This document shows, in pieces, positions 34,589-43,816 of a stretch of 64,000 bases of DNA. The stretch's first letter is position 1; every line of letters starts with the position of its first letter. Position numbers and translations under genes: made by a program. The stretch covers positions 496,001-560,000 of the forward strand of contig CAWIIF010000002.1 of NCBI GenBank assembly GCA_963836015.1, given 5' to 3'. The DNA comes from CAWCDJ01 sp963836015 (GTDB taxonomy: Bacteria > Acidobacteriota > Terriglobia > Bryobacterales > Bryobacteraceae). A model generated the notes under the pieces. It was not told the DNA's origin, made no database searches, and saw nothing but the letters and a program-made list of their open reading frames with translations.

Positions 34589-35407
34589 ATGGCTACGGGA
34601 GCATCGAATCTGGGCGTTGTCGGCGGCCGGAAAGCGGTAAAGCGCCGCCTGTCACGAATTCTGGAGTGCCTGGCCGCGGGCGAGCGGATCAGGGTAGAAG
34701 AACTCATTAAGGGCACCGGAACGTCGGCCGCGACGCTCCGGCGGGACCTCCGGCGGTTGCAGAGCGGCGGGTTGGTACGGCGGGATCATGGCGGAGTGTT
34801 TTTGGCCGAATCGCTGGCCTTCGAAGCGTTTCTCTACGACCCCAGCTTTCGCGACCAGGTGCAGCATCTCTCATCCGAGAAGCGCCGCATCGGGAACGCG
34901 GCGGCCGGACTGGTCAAGGACGGGCAAACCGTTGCCATCGCTCCCGGGACGACGACGGCGCAGATTGCGAGGTCGCTGCACGGTCGCCGGGGGCTGACCA
35001 TTCTCACAAACGCCGTCAACGTGGCGACGGATCTGAGCCGGCACAAGGACGTGACGGTTCACCTGACCGGCGGGTATTTGAGCGGGGACTGGTTTGCCAT
35101 GGTGGGTCCGCGGGCGCTGGAGTTCATCCGCAGCATGTTTCCGGCGCAGTTCTTCTTCGGCGCGAACGGAGTCCATGCCGAGCACGGCGTGACGGACCGG
35201 CATGCCGAAGAGTCGGCGGTCAACCGGGCGATGGTAGAGCAGGCGCAACAGCGCATCCTGGTCGTGGATCATACGAAGTTCGGGCGGGTGGCGGGCCACC
35301 TGGTTTGCCCGATTTCGAAAGTGAACGTGATCATTACGGATACCGGTGCGCCGGATGACATTGTGGCGCCGTTTAGGAAGTTGGGGATCGAAGTCCTGCG
35401 GGTATGA
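34589..35407 (+). CDS. DeoR-family transcriptional regulator
   Basis: The 272-residue protein has an N-terminal winged HTH (RLSRILECLAAGERIRVEEL, then GTSAATLRRDLRRLQSGGLV). A DeoR sensor domain follows with the sugar-phosphate-binding pattern IAPGTTTAQIARSL, LTNAVNVATDL, LTGGYL and ILVVDHTKFG. Members repress sugar catabolic genes and are released by phosphorylated sugars. It is divergent from the Oar-type receptor gene and near the glycoside hydrolase pair, its likely targets. A sigma-70 promoter lies directly upstream. Confidence 0.92.
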   Translation: MATGASNLGVVGGRKAVKRRLSRILECLAAGERIRVEELIKGTGTSAATLRRDLRRLQSGGLVRRDHGGVFLAESLAFEAFLYDPSFRDQVQHLSSEKRRIGNAAAGLVKDGQTVAIAPGTTTAQIARSLHGRRGLTILTNAVNVATDLSRHKDVTVHLTGGYLSGDWFAMVGPRALEFIRSMFPAQFFFGANGVHAEHGVTDRHAEESAVNRAMVEQAQQRILVVDHTKFGRVAGHLVCPISKVNVIITDTGAPDDIVAPFRKLGIEVLRV

Positions 35408-35440
35408 ACGGAGGCCGCGGCCGCGAAGCCGTGGGGGACG

Positions 35441-35977
35441 ATGGCGGAAACTTTGGAATCGGCCCAGGAAGTCCGAGGCTCGATGGAGGCGCTGTTCGCC
35501 TCCTGGAGGCCATCGCTATTCCGGTACGCGCTGCGGTTATGCGGCGTTCCGGACCTGGCGGAGGACCTGGTGCAGGAAGCCTTCCTGGCGCTGTGCCGCA
35601 AGTCGGCCGAAGGAGAGGACATACGCGATCCGCGGCAGTGGACGCTCTCGGTGGTGCGGCACCAGCTTTCGAAGCATCTGCGAGACCGCCAGCGCCACGG
35701 AGAAGAATTGCAGCCGCCGGAGGTTCTGGAGAGCGTCGCGGCAGCGGCCGTGTTTCCGGCATGGCAATCGCAGCGCTCGAGTGAGATGGGGGATCTGCTG
35801 GGCGTCCTGACGCCGCGCGAGAAAGAAGTCATCCTGCTGCGGATGGAATCGCTGAAGTACCAGCAGATCGCCACACGGCTGGGAATCAGCCCGAAGACGA
35901 TCGCCGCGCTGCTGGCACGGGCGTTGCGCAAACTGCAACGCGCGGCGGGGATGCTGGAAGCTCAGTTCGGGACATAA
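35441..35977 (+). CDS. ECF-type RNA polymerase sigma factor
   Basis: The 178-residue product has region 2 (FRYALRLCGVPDLAEDLVQE, then AFLALCRKS) and region 4 (GDLLGVLTPREKEVILLRME and IATRLGISPKTIAALLARAL), without regions 1 and 3. It directs RNA polymerase to a specific promoter set. The anti-sigma factor normally encoded downstream seems to survive only as a fragment at 36417-36620, separated by about 440 nt, so control of this sigma factor may be altered. It starts 33 nt after the DeoR-family gene. Confidence 0.9.
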   Translation: MAETLESAQEVRGSMEALFASWRPSLFRYALRLCGVPDLAEDLVQEAFLALCRKSAEGEDIRDPRQWTLSVVRHQLSKHLRDRQRHGEELQPPEVLESVAAAAVFPAWQSQRSSEMGDLLGVLTPREKEVILLRMESLKYQQIATRLGISPKTIAALLARALRKLQRAAGMLEAQFGT

Positions 35978-36416
35978 TCCGTCGACGGCATGCTTTCGCC
36001 TGCCGCGCGGGAACTATCGCCTTTCCTCCACGCAGGATATGTTAGTGGCCCTCTATCACTCACTTGGCAAGTTTCCAGAGCCCGAGTCCACCCGCGAGTA
36101 TTTCTGACGAACCCGGAAACGAGTACCGCCGCCAGATTACAGGCGGCCAGCAACTGTTCCTTCAGGTCCTCCAGGTCCCGGGTGGTGCGCGAGGCAATTG
36201 CCAACGCCATGCCACGTGAGCGGAAGAGGCCCTGTCCGAGAAATGTTGGCGTTCTTCTTAACGTTTCCCGTTAATAGAAGTGACCGTACAAGGCATGGCT
36301 GGCAAAGTCGAAATCCACGTGAATCGGAATTCGAACCACTCGCCAGTCGAATCCTCGATGAAAGGACTACTATCAATGAGAATCAGAGTACTCGGACTAC
36401 TCGCGAGGCGTACATA

Positions 36417-36620
36417 ATGGGAACCTTGCCCGATGACGATGCGGCGGCCTTCGAGGAGCGCCTGCTCGTGCGCGGTTGTTGCATGGCGGTGGTGGAAGTG
36501 GACGAGGAGTTACGTGCGCGCGATGCGGGGGGCCGCGAAGCAGCTTCCATCTCGGGAACCTTGAGCGCGGCCAGCGTCGGCCTTCGGGTCTGCAAAGATG
36601 GTAGCGGGAGGCTCCATTGA
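36417..36620 (+). pseudogene. Anti-sigma-factor-like N-terminal fragment
   Basis: The frame reads REAYIMGTLPDDDAAAFEER followed by LLVRGCCMAVVEVDEELR. This resembles the E-A-Y-x-x-G-x-L-x-x-x-x-x-x-x-x-E-x-H-L-x-x-C-x-x-C opening of zf-HC2 anti-sigma factors, but the zinc-ligand spacing (CxxC with upstream His) is spoiled (EERLLVRGCC). The product ends after about 67 residues with no membrane helix. The first in-frame ATG is at 36417, inside the conserved segment, so the true start seems lost. It overlaps the start of the next gene by four bases (TTGA). Confidence 0.4.
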
Positions 36621-37012
36621 TCGACACGATGCTGAACCTGCTATTCCGGTGCCCTCATCGCCGCCTTACGCGCCCTGTTGCCCCAATCACAAGGGCAGGT
36701 CAACCGCATAGCCAGAGCTACGTCGTGTGCTTGGACTGTGGAAAGCAGTTCGAGTACGACCTAGAGGAAATGCGCATCGGGAAGGCCATCGACCACTCGC
36801 ATAACGCCGGAGTCGTGCCGCCGAACTTGCCGAAGCCACGCGCCGACAGGTTGAAGTACGTGGCCTTGGCTGCCGTGCCGGTGGCGGCCGTGCTCGCGGC
36901 GATGGTCAAGACCAAGAAGTCGGGGCCCCAGGGGAGCGCGCGTAAGGGGGACGAGCAGACTGATGGTCCGGTTGCTCCTGCTGAAAGGGGCCCCGGAGAG
37001 CAAGAAGAGTAA
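36617..37012 (+). CDS. Zinc-ribbon protein with one membrane helix
   Basis: The 131-residue protein contains LLFRCPHRRLTRPVAP and SQSYVVCLDCGKQFEYDLEE, a C-x-H ... C-x2-C arrangement. The short helix YVALAAVPVAAVLAAMV and a polar tail follow. Proteins with the YVVCLDCGKQF signature are frequent in Acidobacteria and have no known function. The TTG at 36617 is preferred because a GGGAGG element lies 5 nt upstream; ATG at 36629 is the alternative. It is coupled to the anti-sigma-like fragment by a TTGA overlap. Confidence 0.7.
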   Translation: MIDTMLNLLFRCPHRRLTRPVAPITRAGQPHSQSYVVCLDCGKQFEYDLEEMRIGKAIDHSHNAGVVPPNLPKPRADRLKYVALAAVPVAAVLAAMVKTKKSGPQGSARKGDEQTDGPVAPAERGPGEQEE

Positions 37013-37091
37013 TCTGTGACGCACCATTCGCTCGGGTGCGATACATGATGAGCCCACGCTCTATTGCCGTGGGCGTGCGCGATCTACCATG

Positions 37092-37238
37092 TCACGAAAG
37101 AGATTTGCCGACTCGATAGAGCATCACCGCTCCAGGCACCAATAAGACCACCGCCGCTCCGACCAGCCAAACAGAGCCGGTCGCCACGGCCGCAATGGTT
37201 GCTATGATGCCGACTGCAAAGAGCACCGTTCCCTGCAT
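37092..37238 (-). CDS. 48-aa membrane protein with two helices
   Basis: From the ATG at 37238, with a GGAGGT element upstream at unusually short spacing, the product is TVLFAVGIIATIAAVATGSV, WLVGAAVVLLVPGAVMLYRV and a short polar end: two hydrophobic helices joined by a tight turn. Short hydrophobic proteins of this kind are common and uncharacterised. The longer in-frame start at 37292 has no ribosome binding site. Confidence 0.5.
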   Translation of the reverse strand: MQGTVLFAVGIIATIAAVATGSVWLVGAAVVLLVPGAVMLYRVGKSLS

Positions 37239-37468
37239 CGACCTCCGGCCTGTCTCCCTCTTCCGGTCGCTGTTCGTAGCCACCACCAACATTGTCGCGC
37301 GATCTCACGACCCCCCTGGCGAAGGGCTCAATCCTCCAGCGTCTAGCGTAGGGGTTCTCCAAAACGCGGGTTCATCATGGTCGGCGATATGCCTTGCGCA
37401 AAGTTTCGCTACTCTTTGCGCAAGGCTTTCCTGAACTTGAACGATTCGGAAAGCCTGTTCGCTACCAG

Positions 37469-37636
37469 CTAGCGGCTATCACCGTCATGGTCTACGTCGA
37501 GCGAGGCTTTGGCCTGCGCGCTCAACTGCACCGAATCCTGCACCGTCTGGTCCGTATTCGCAGCCGAAGGCTTACCCCGAGTCGAACCTGGCTCAACTGA
37601 GTACGTGCTTGCTGCTGTAACCGATTGAATCGTCAC
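37469..37636 (-). CDS. 55-aa secreted-type or surface-type small protein ending in DVDHDGDS
   Basis: The GTG at 37636 follows a GGGAG element and starts TIQSVTAASTYSVEPGSTRG, continuing to QDSVQLSAQAKASLDVDHDG and DSR. The polar Ser/Thr/Gln-rich body and the terminal DxDxDGD motif, which looks like a calcium-binding EF-hand loop, recur in small acidobacterial proteins of unknown function. No signal peptide is seen. The frame is short, so the call rests mainly on the ribosome binding site and the motif. Confidence 0.5.
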   Translation of the reverse strand: MTIQSVTAASTYSVEPGSTRGKPSAANTDQTVQDSVQLSAQAKASLDVDHDGDSR

Positions 37637-37827
37637 GCGGTTGTTCTCCCTCAAAAGAGCATATCGGTCAACATTCTCCATATTTCGAGAGAATACTTAC
37701 CGCTCAACGCCCGCCGGAACGAGAACCACCGCCTTCGTCGGCCGCTCCGCGCCCTGCCACAACTCGGTCAGCATAGGCTATTCGGTGCCGGGCCCGCATT
37801 GGATGTTGAGAGAACCGGCAGTCCGCA

Positions 37828-38499
37828 TCAACAACTACGCGCCGCCATCACAGCTCGGAGCCGCGGCAACAGGTCGACCCGGACGATTGCCATGCGGACC
37901 CACAGTGGGATCGGCACGCTCCGGATTCGCCCTTGTTTGCCAATCAGGTCGGCGATCAGCCAGCGTCCTTCTCTGTCTTGAATGTGAGTGCAGTCTAAAC
38001 CCGCCAATTCGGAGCGGCGCAGGCCGGCGCCCACGAGCAAGGCAAGCACTGCAGCATCACGGACACCCTTGATCGTCTCCAGATTCGGAAGAACCAAGAG
38101 TCTTTCCGCCTGCTCCGCCGTGAGCCAATGACCCAAACGCACGCCGCTTCGCCTTACACCTTTGGCCCGTCCTATCCCCGACGCCAATGCGGGGTCCATC
38201 AGGCCATTGTCTGCGGCTTCGAGGGCCAGGCGGCGGATGGCGGACAGCCGGACGTTGATGCTGGAGGGTGCCAGACCTTTGGTCTCCAGCTCCGTTCGGT
38301 ACTTTTGAACCGTTGCCTTGCTGAACTCACGGACAGGATCGTCGCGGAACCAAATCAGAAACTCGTCCAGGGCCTGAGAATAGGCACGGCGGGTATGCCG
38401 CGAAGAGATGCCGTCGAGCACCAGCGACGTGATGATGCTCCAACCATCGTGGGTTCGTCGGCCTTCCGCTATTCTGGCCGCGACCGCCGTGGAACCCAT
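37828..38499 (-). pseudogene. Truncated tyrosine recombinase
   Basis: The frame encodes the N-terminal core-binding domain (ISSRHTRRAYSQALDEFLIW) and the first part of the catalytic domain, with the catalytic Arg in LLVGAGLRRSELAGLDCTHI and the Lys region GKQGRIRSVPIPLWV. After PLWVRMAIV the sequence leaves the family and stops, so the HxxR and Tyr nucleophile segments are missing and recombination is impossible. No tRNA adjoins it. It is one of three broken integrases in the window. Confidence 0.8.
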
Positions 38500-38648
38500 G
38501 GTTCAACTCTACGACCGGACGTCGTGGGAGTGAATGAGCTAACAGTCAGGCAGGGCCAGTGGTTGATAAGCGCGATTATCATAAGCCAGGAATTCGCTTC
38601 CGTGGCACAACTGTGCAGCAACATAATCAGGGCAGGGAGATCGGTCCG

Positions 38649-38945
38649 ATGCCCGCCAAAGCCCTGTGGTTGTTGCATATTCCTGAGATCATCGCGATGT
38701 TGGAAACGTTCGATGTGCCGGTGGTGGACCGGGCCGTCATCGGAGGACGGCAAATTACGCTGCCGGACGTGGAGTCGCTGTTAGCCGCCGTTGTCGATCC
38801 CAATAAGCCGGTTGTTTCCGCTACTCTACCGGATTACCTCGACCGCTTGCTCGCCCGTTTCCGTCAACTGATCCGGGACGAACGCCAGTATTCCGACTGC
38901 TCCTCCCTTCAGGACGCCGTACGGCGGATCTACTGGATTCGGTAA
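38649..38945 (+). CDS. Conserved hypothetical protein, 98 aa
   Basis: The ATG at 38649 has a GGGAG element 9 nt upstream. The N-terminus AKALWLLHIPEIIAMLETFD followed by VPVVDRAVI matches the opening of a small acidobacterial HTH-like family in which VPVVDRA is followed by a helix-turn-helix. Here that helix-turn-helix appears to be replaced by ITLPDVESLLAAVVDPNKPV and a Arg-rich end. It may be a rearranged or shortened member. The neighbouring integrase points the other way. Confidence 0.5.
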   Translation: MPAKALWLLHIPEIIAMLETFDVPVVDRAVIGGRQITLPDVESLLAAVVDPNKPVVSATLPDYLDRLLARFRQLIRDERQYSDCSSLQDAVRRIYWIR

Positions 38946-39295
38946 TAACCATTCGGACGTGCTGTGAGAATGAAGGCAATGACCCTGACGGGGGCGCCGG
39001 CCGTTTGACCTCGGTGCCGCCGGGCTTGTAGGCTCGGCTTAAAGCAGAGGCTGATAGTCGGATGGCACAGTCCCTACCAACGGTTGCTAGCGCACTACGC
39101 CCTGTTCAACCTCCGGCTAACGCGCAGACCGGCCGGAATCGGTAAACGCTGGGGACAAGGCGGTATTTATGGTGGGAATGCCGCCGAAGTCGCTTGGATA
39201 TAGCAGTGGGCATGGCGAACTTTGGTCGGAGGCAGGTCGGAGTCGATCTGAGAATGCACGTCCGGGAGCTATGGCCATGATAAAATTCCGCAGCC
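38946..39295. other. Intergenic region upstream of the TolB-like gene
   Basis: These 350 bases have no convincing gene. A TAAAAT element at 39281-39286 ends nine bases before the ATG at 39296, where a -10 box would place the transcription start almost at the start codon, so that mRNA may be nearly leaderless. Confidence 0.35.
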
Positions 39296-41041
39296 ATGAG
39301 AATCCTACTTCTGCTGTGCCTTCTGAGCTTGCAGCCGGTAACTGCTGGTGAACCCGATCGCTTGCAGTTTTCGCGGGTTGGACCCACACGGATAGGCCTA
39401 TTCCTCGCCAATGCTGACGGCAGTAACGAACGTGCGCTTCTGCCGGCGGTCAGCCTGGACTATACCCCGTCGTTCTCCACGGATGGAAAGTGGATCGTGT
39501 TCACCTCCGAGCGCGGCGGATCGGCGGACATTTACCGGGTCCATCCAGACGGCAGCGGACTGGAACGGGTGGCGGATGATCCTGCTTTTGACGACCAGGG
39601 GGCACTGTCACCGGATGGGTCGACGCTCGCGTTTGTGTCCACCCGGGAAGGCGGCTTTGCCAACCTCTGGTTGCAGGATCTGTCGAGCCCGAGCCGGCAC
39701 GCCAGGCCGATCGCAAAGACGAACGCGGGGAGCTTTCGGCCGAGTTGGTCGCCGGACGGAAAGTGGATCGCATTTACTTCCGATCGCGACACGAGGCGCG
39801 CGCGATGGGACGGCGGGTGGGAGTTAATCCAGTCGACGGCGTTGTACATCGTTCGAGCCGACGGAAGCTCGCTGCGGCGCCTGACCGAACTGGGCGGCTA
39901 CGCCGGGTCACCGCGATGGAGTCCCGACGGGCGGCAGATCGTGTTTTACCGGTCGACACCGCAAGACGTTTACCCGGGGCGGTTTGGCCGCAACCGGCCT
40001 TCGGTATCGCAAATCGTTTCGATGAATGTTGAGTCGGGTGCGGTCCACGAATATACTTCAGGCCCCGGATTGAAAGTCGCGCCACAGTGGCTGCCGGATG
40101 GCGAGGTCGGATTTCTACAGAAGTTCGGCGGCACCAGAGGGCTGGCTTTCGTGTCCGGCAAAACCGGGGTGCCTGGCGTCATGCGAAATCCGTCGTGGTC
40201 CCCGGACGGCAAGACGGTCGTGTATCAGAAGCCGATTGACGACCAGGCGCCGCTAATGCTTCCGGTTTTCAGCCGCGATTCCGGGTTTTCGCTCTATCGC
40301 ACTGGGAATTTCCCCGCCTGGTCGCCGGCGGGCGACCGTTTCGTAGTGACGGTGGGCTCGGCGCTCCAGATGTTCGACGCCAGGGGTGGAAGCGGCCGAA
40401 CAATTTACAGCGGCGGCAAGGACGGTCAGGTAACGTTTCCGGCCTGGTCGCCGGATGGAAAAGAGATCGCGTTCGGGTTCGGCTCCTACTTTACCGGCCA
40501 TGCCAAACCCGCCGCAATAGAGATGGTCCACCCAGACGGCTCTGGACTTCGGACGCTGACCGAGGGGCCGGGAAATGCCGGTTTTCCGAGCTGGTCGCCG
40601 GACGGGAAACGGATCGTATACCGAGTGGCAGGATCGGAGCAGGGCTTACGGATTCTAAACCTGAGGAACGGTAAGGTCGTTACGCTCACGACGGAATATG
40701 ACAACTTTCCGGCTTGGTCACCGAAAGGGGACCTGATCGAGTTTACGAGCTTCCGGGATGGCGATTTCGAGATTTATACAATTAAGCCGGACGGTTCCGG
40801 CGTTCGGCGGCTAACAAACACGAGAGGCAACGACGCGCACGGAATATGGTCACCGGACGGCGAGTGGATTGTGTTCAGCAGTTCCCGTCTGGGGTGGAAG
40901 GACGAGGCGTTGGCCAGCGACTACGGACCGCAGCCCTACGGCGAACTGTTCGCGATGCATGCGGATGGAAGCGGAGTTCGGCAGTTGACAGATAATCAAT
41001 GGGAAGACGCGCTTCCTGCCTTTCAGCCGAAACCCAAATGA
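39296..41041 (+). CDS. TolB/PD40-type beta-propeller secreted protein
   Basis: The 581-residue protein begins with a signal peptide (ILLLLCLLSLQPVTAGE) and contains at least eight PD40 repeats of the form W-S-P-D-G-K/R-x-I (PSWSPDGKWIAFTSDRD, RWSPDGRQIVFYRS, SWSPDGKRIVYRV, IWSPDGEWIVFSSS). Such propellers act in the periplasm as protein-interaction or ligand-binding modules; no peptidase domain follows. There is no Shine-Dalgarno element before the ATG, and a TAAAAT box lies nine bases upstream. The next gene is a converging, broken esterase. Confidence 0.85.
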   Translation: MRILLLLCLLSLQPVTAGEPDRLQFSRVGPTRIGLFLANADGSNERALLPAVSLDYTPSFSTDGKWIVFTSERGGSADIYRVHPDGSGLERVADDPAFDDQGALSPDGSTLAFVSTREGGFANLWLQDLSSPSRHARPIAKTNAGSFRPSWSPDGKWIAFTSDRDTRRARWDGGWELIQSTALYIVRADGSSLRRLTELGGYAGSPRWSPDGRQIVFYRSTPQDVYPGRFGRNRPSVSQIVSMNVESGAVHEYTSGPGLKVAPQWLPDGEVGFLQKFGGTRGLAFVSGKTGVPGVMRNPSWSPDGKTVVYQKPIDDQAPLMLPVFSRDSGFSLYRTGNFPAWSPAGDRFVVTVGSALQMFDARGGSGRTIYSGGKDGQVTFPAWSPDGKEIAFGFGSYFTGHAKPAAIEMVHPDGSGLRTLTEGPGNAGFPSWSPDGKRIVYRVAGSEQGLRILNLRNGKVVTLTTEYDNFPAWSPKGDLIEFTSFRDGDFEIYTIKPDGSGVRRLTNTRGNDAHGIWSPDGEWIVFSSSRLGWKDEALASDYGPQPYGELFAMHADGSGVRQLTDNQWEDALPAFQPKPK

Positions 41042-41063
41042 GGGGCCTGCCAGAAAACGCACT

Positions 41064-41712
41064 TCATTTCAACAGAGCCAGAATTACTTTGCTGACGGGT
41101 TTTCCGTATCGGCTCCCGGGTGCGAGCATATCGAAATGTCCGGCGCCTTCCAGCTTTAATGCGATCACGGAGTCCCCCTTGGCCGTTGCCGCGGCTTCAT
41201 AGCTGCTGACCAGATCGTACATGGATAACAGAAATCCGCCGGCGACAATTGTCTGCGGAACGCCGACCGGCAGCAGGGGGGTGGCCGAACTCTGGCCGTA
41301 GCGTTCGGGCTGTTCGGAGGGAGTGCCGCCCATGAGTTGCGTCAGGCCGGGAACCGGACAACCCTTCCGTTCGATTGGCTGGAATGCAGCCAGATCGGGA
41401 GGGCCATCGATATTCACTACGGCTTTCACGTGCAGAGGGTTCTTCGAGAACAGCGGACTCGAGCGGGGGAGTTTCGAACGGGCGGCAAGCCAGTGCGCGA
41501 ACGATCCGCCGGAGGAATGTCCCACGACGACCATGCGGCCCCTTGGTTTTTGGCAATCGCAACCCACCGAACTGTAGAGCGTCCTGGCCATAGGCCAGCT
41601 TGTGATCAGCCGCGGGCACCGACTGCTTCCACAAGTCCGCGGGCTGGATCCCTTGTGCGGCTGCCATGGCACAGCTAGCAAGCAGAATGAGAATTGGCTT
41701 AGCCCAGGTCAT
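41064..41712 (-). pseudogene. Alpha/beta-hydrolase (esterase) with internal deletion and frameshift
   Basis: The N-terminus, from the ATG at 41712, has a signal peptide (PILILLASCAMAAAQ) and the sequence LAYGQDALQFGGLRLPKTKG. The next ~70 residues expected in the family (oxyanion-hole HGG region and first helices) are absent, and the sequence resumes in another frame with VVVGHSSGGSFAHWLAAR, which holds the nucleophile motif GHSSGG. The remainder, including GAGHFDMLAPGSRYG with the catalytic His, stays open to 41064. The deletion and frame change both fall near 41530. Confidence 0.75.
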
Positions 41713-41862
41713 GCCAGGTATTCTATGATATTCGTCTGATTCCCGTTTGCGCTTGTTACTCTTTGCGAGGCCAGGCGAGCCGATGGAATGCCCGGGATGT
41801 CGTAGAATAAGTCACCCATGGCGAATTGGGCCTTCGGGCAGCACTTCCAGAGGGATGGAGAC

Positions 41863-43816
41863 ATGCGGATTCTGTTGTGGATTAGTCTGACCGGTGTCCT
41901 GCTGTTTTCCTCAGCCATCTGCCAGGTCGGCATTCAGCCGAAGGCAGCGGCCGGTGTCGACCGTGCCGCGGGAAAAGTCATCTTTCAGGCACACTGCGCG
42001 CTGTGTCATGGCCTGGACGGCGGAGGCGGCCGTGGGCCGGACCTGCGGCGTCCGAAACTCGATCGGGCCGCCGACGACGAAGCGCTGAAATCCCTCATCG
42101 AAAATGGGATTCCGCCGGAGATGCCGGATGGATGGTATCTCAGCAAGGAAGACATCGCGAACATTGCCGCATTTGTGCGCAGCCTGGGAAGTGTTCCAAC
42201 GGAAAAGCTGCCGGGCAACGTGGCGCGCGGCAAGGCGTTATATGCCCGGAGCGGATGCGACCGGTGCCACATTCTTGGTAGCAGAGGCGTGGGATTCGGT
42301 CCGGCGTTGACGGACATTGGAACGACCAGGAGCCGGGCAACTGGCTAACCTATTCGCGCAATCTGGAGGGCCAGCGGTTTTCACCGCTCACGGAAATCAA
42401 CGTCGAAAACGTTTCGCGCCTGAAGGTGAAGTGGGCTTATCAGTTCCCCGACCCCCAGAACGAAGTATCGCCAATTGTGGTGGACGGAATCGTTTACATT
42501 ACCGGGCCGAATTCCGCCGCCGCACTGGATGGACGAACCGGGCGCACCTTGTGGACGTGGAAGCGCGCGCTGCCCGCGGATTATCGCAGCATCGGGTTCG
42601 GGCATACAAGCCGTGGGCCGGCGGTGCTGGACGACAAGCTATATGTGGCTAGCCTTGACGGCTTTCTTGTCGCGTTGGACTTGAAGAGCGGGGCTGAGCG
42701 CTGGTCCAGCAAGGTGCTGGATTACAAGAGAGGCTACAGCATGACGATGGCCCCCTGGCCATCGACGGCAAAGTTGTGGTTGGCGTGAGCGGTGGGGAAG
42801 CTGGAATTCGCGGATTCATCGATGCGTACGACGCGAAAACGGGAAACCAGGCGTGGCGTTTCTGGACGATCCCCGGACCCGGCGAACCAGGTCATGACAC
42901 CTGGGCGGGCGACAGTTGGAAAACCGGCGGCGCGCCGACCTGGGTGACGGGCGCCTACGATCCACGACTGAAATTAGTGTACTGGGGCGTGGGCAACCCC
43001 GGCCCGGACTGGAACGGCGACGTCCGGCCGGGTGACAATTTGTATTCCTGCTCGCTGGTCGCTCTTGATGCAGATAGCGGAAAGCTGCGTTGGTACTTCC
43101 AGTTCACGCCCCACGATACGCACGACTGGGATGCGACCCACGTGCCGGTTCTTTTCGACGCCGAGGTTGCCGGCGCGAAGCGCAAACTGATCGCCGTGGC
43201 CAACCGCAACGCGTTTTACTACGTGCTGGACCGGGTAACAGGTGAATTCTTAACCGGAAGACCGTACGCGAAGCAGTCCTGGGCGAAAGGCTTGGACGCG
43301 AAGGGGCGGCCCGTTCTTGCGGGCAACGCCGAACCTACGAAAGAGGGTGTGCTGGTCTGGCCGAATGCCAACGGAGCGACGGTATGGTTTAGCCCCTCGT
43401 TCAGCCCGGCGACCGGTTATTTCTACGTGGCGGTCCGTGAAACAGGCTCCAAGTACTTCAAACGTGAAACGCCCTATAGACCGGGAACGGAGTTCATGGG
43501 CGGCGGCGAAGAAGAATTGCCTACCGACGATGCGTGGGGCGCCATCCGCGCGTTGCAGGCCGAGACCGGTGAGATTCGCTGGGAGTTCAAGCTACACTCG
43601 CCACCATGGGCGGGCGTAATGTCGACCGCCGGCAGCCTCGTGTTTTCCGGTTCCGACGAGGGCAATTTTTATGCTCTGGATGCGCAAACCGGAAAGCCGC
43701 TGTGGGACTTTCAGACCGGCAGTGCGATTGCGGCGAACCCCATCAGCTTCACGGTAGACAGACATCAATACATCGCGATAGCGGCCGATCGCGTCTTGTA
43801 CGTTTTCGGCTTGTGA
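41863..43816 (+). pseudogene. Cytochrome c/PQQ-dehydrogenase-like gene with deletion and frameshifts
   Basis: From the ATG at 41863 a secreted cytochrome c is encoded, with heme motifs CALCH and CDRCH. Its frame runs out at LTDIGTTRSRATG near 42348. In another frame the PQQ-type propeller starts with NWLTYSRNLEGQRFSPLTEI and continues through YITGPNSAAALDGRTGRTLW and GFGHTSRGPAVLDDKLYVAS. A second shift at a C run near 42755 leads to the last frame (VVVGVSGGEAGIRGFIDAYD, then HDTWAGDSWKTGGAPTW, ending at 43816). The segment normally joining the cytochrome to the propeller is largely deleted. Related acidobacterial quinoproteins are sometimes called empty because PQQ synthesis genes are lacking. 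Confidence 0.75.

Noticed and set aside
36361..36420. Short ATG frame ending in a TAA before the anti-sigma fragment
   Set aside because: It has only 13 codons and is probably debris of the lost anti-sigma start.
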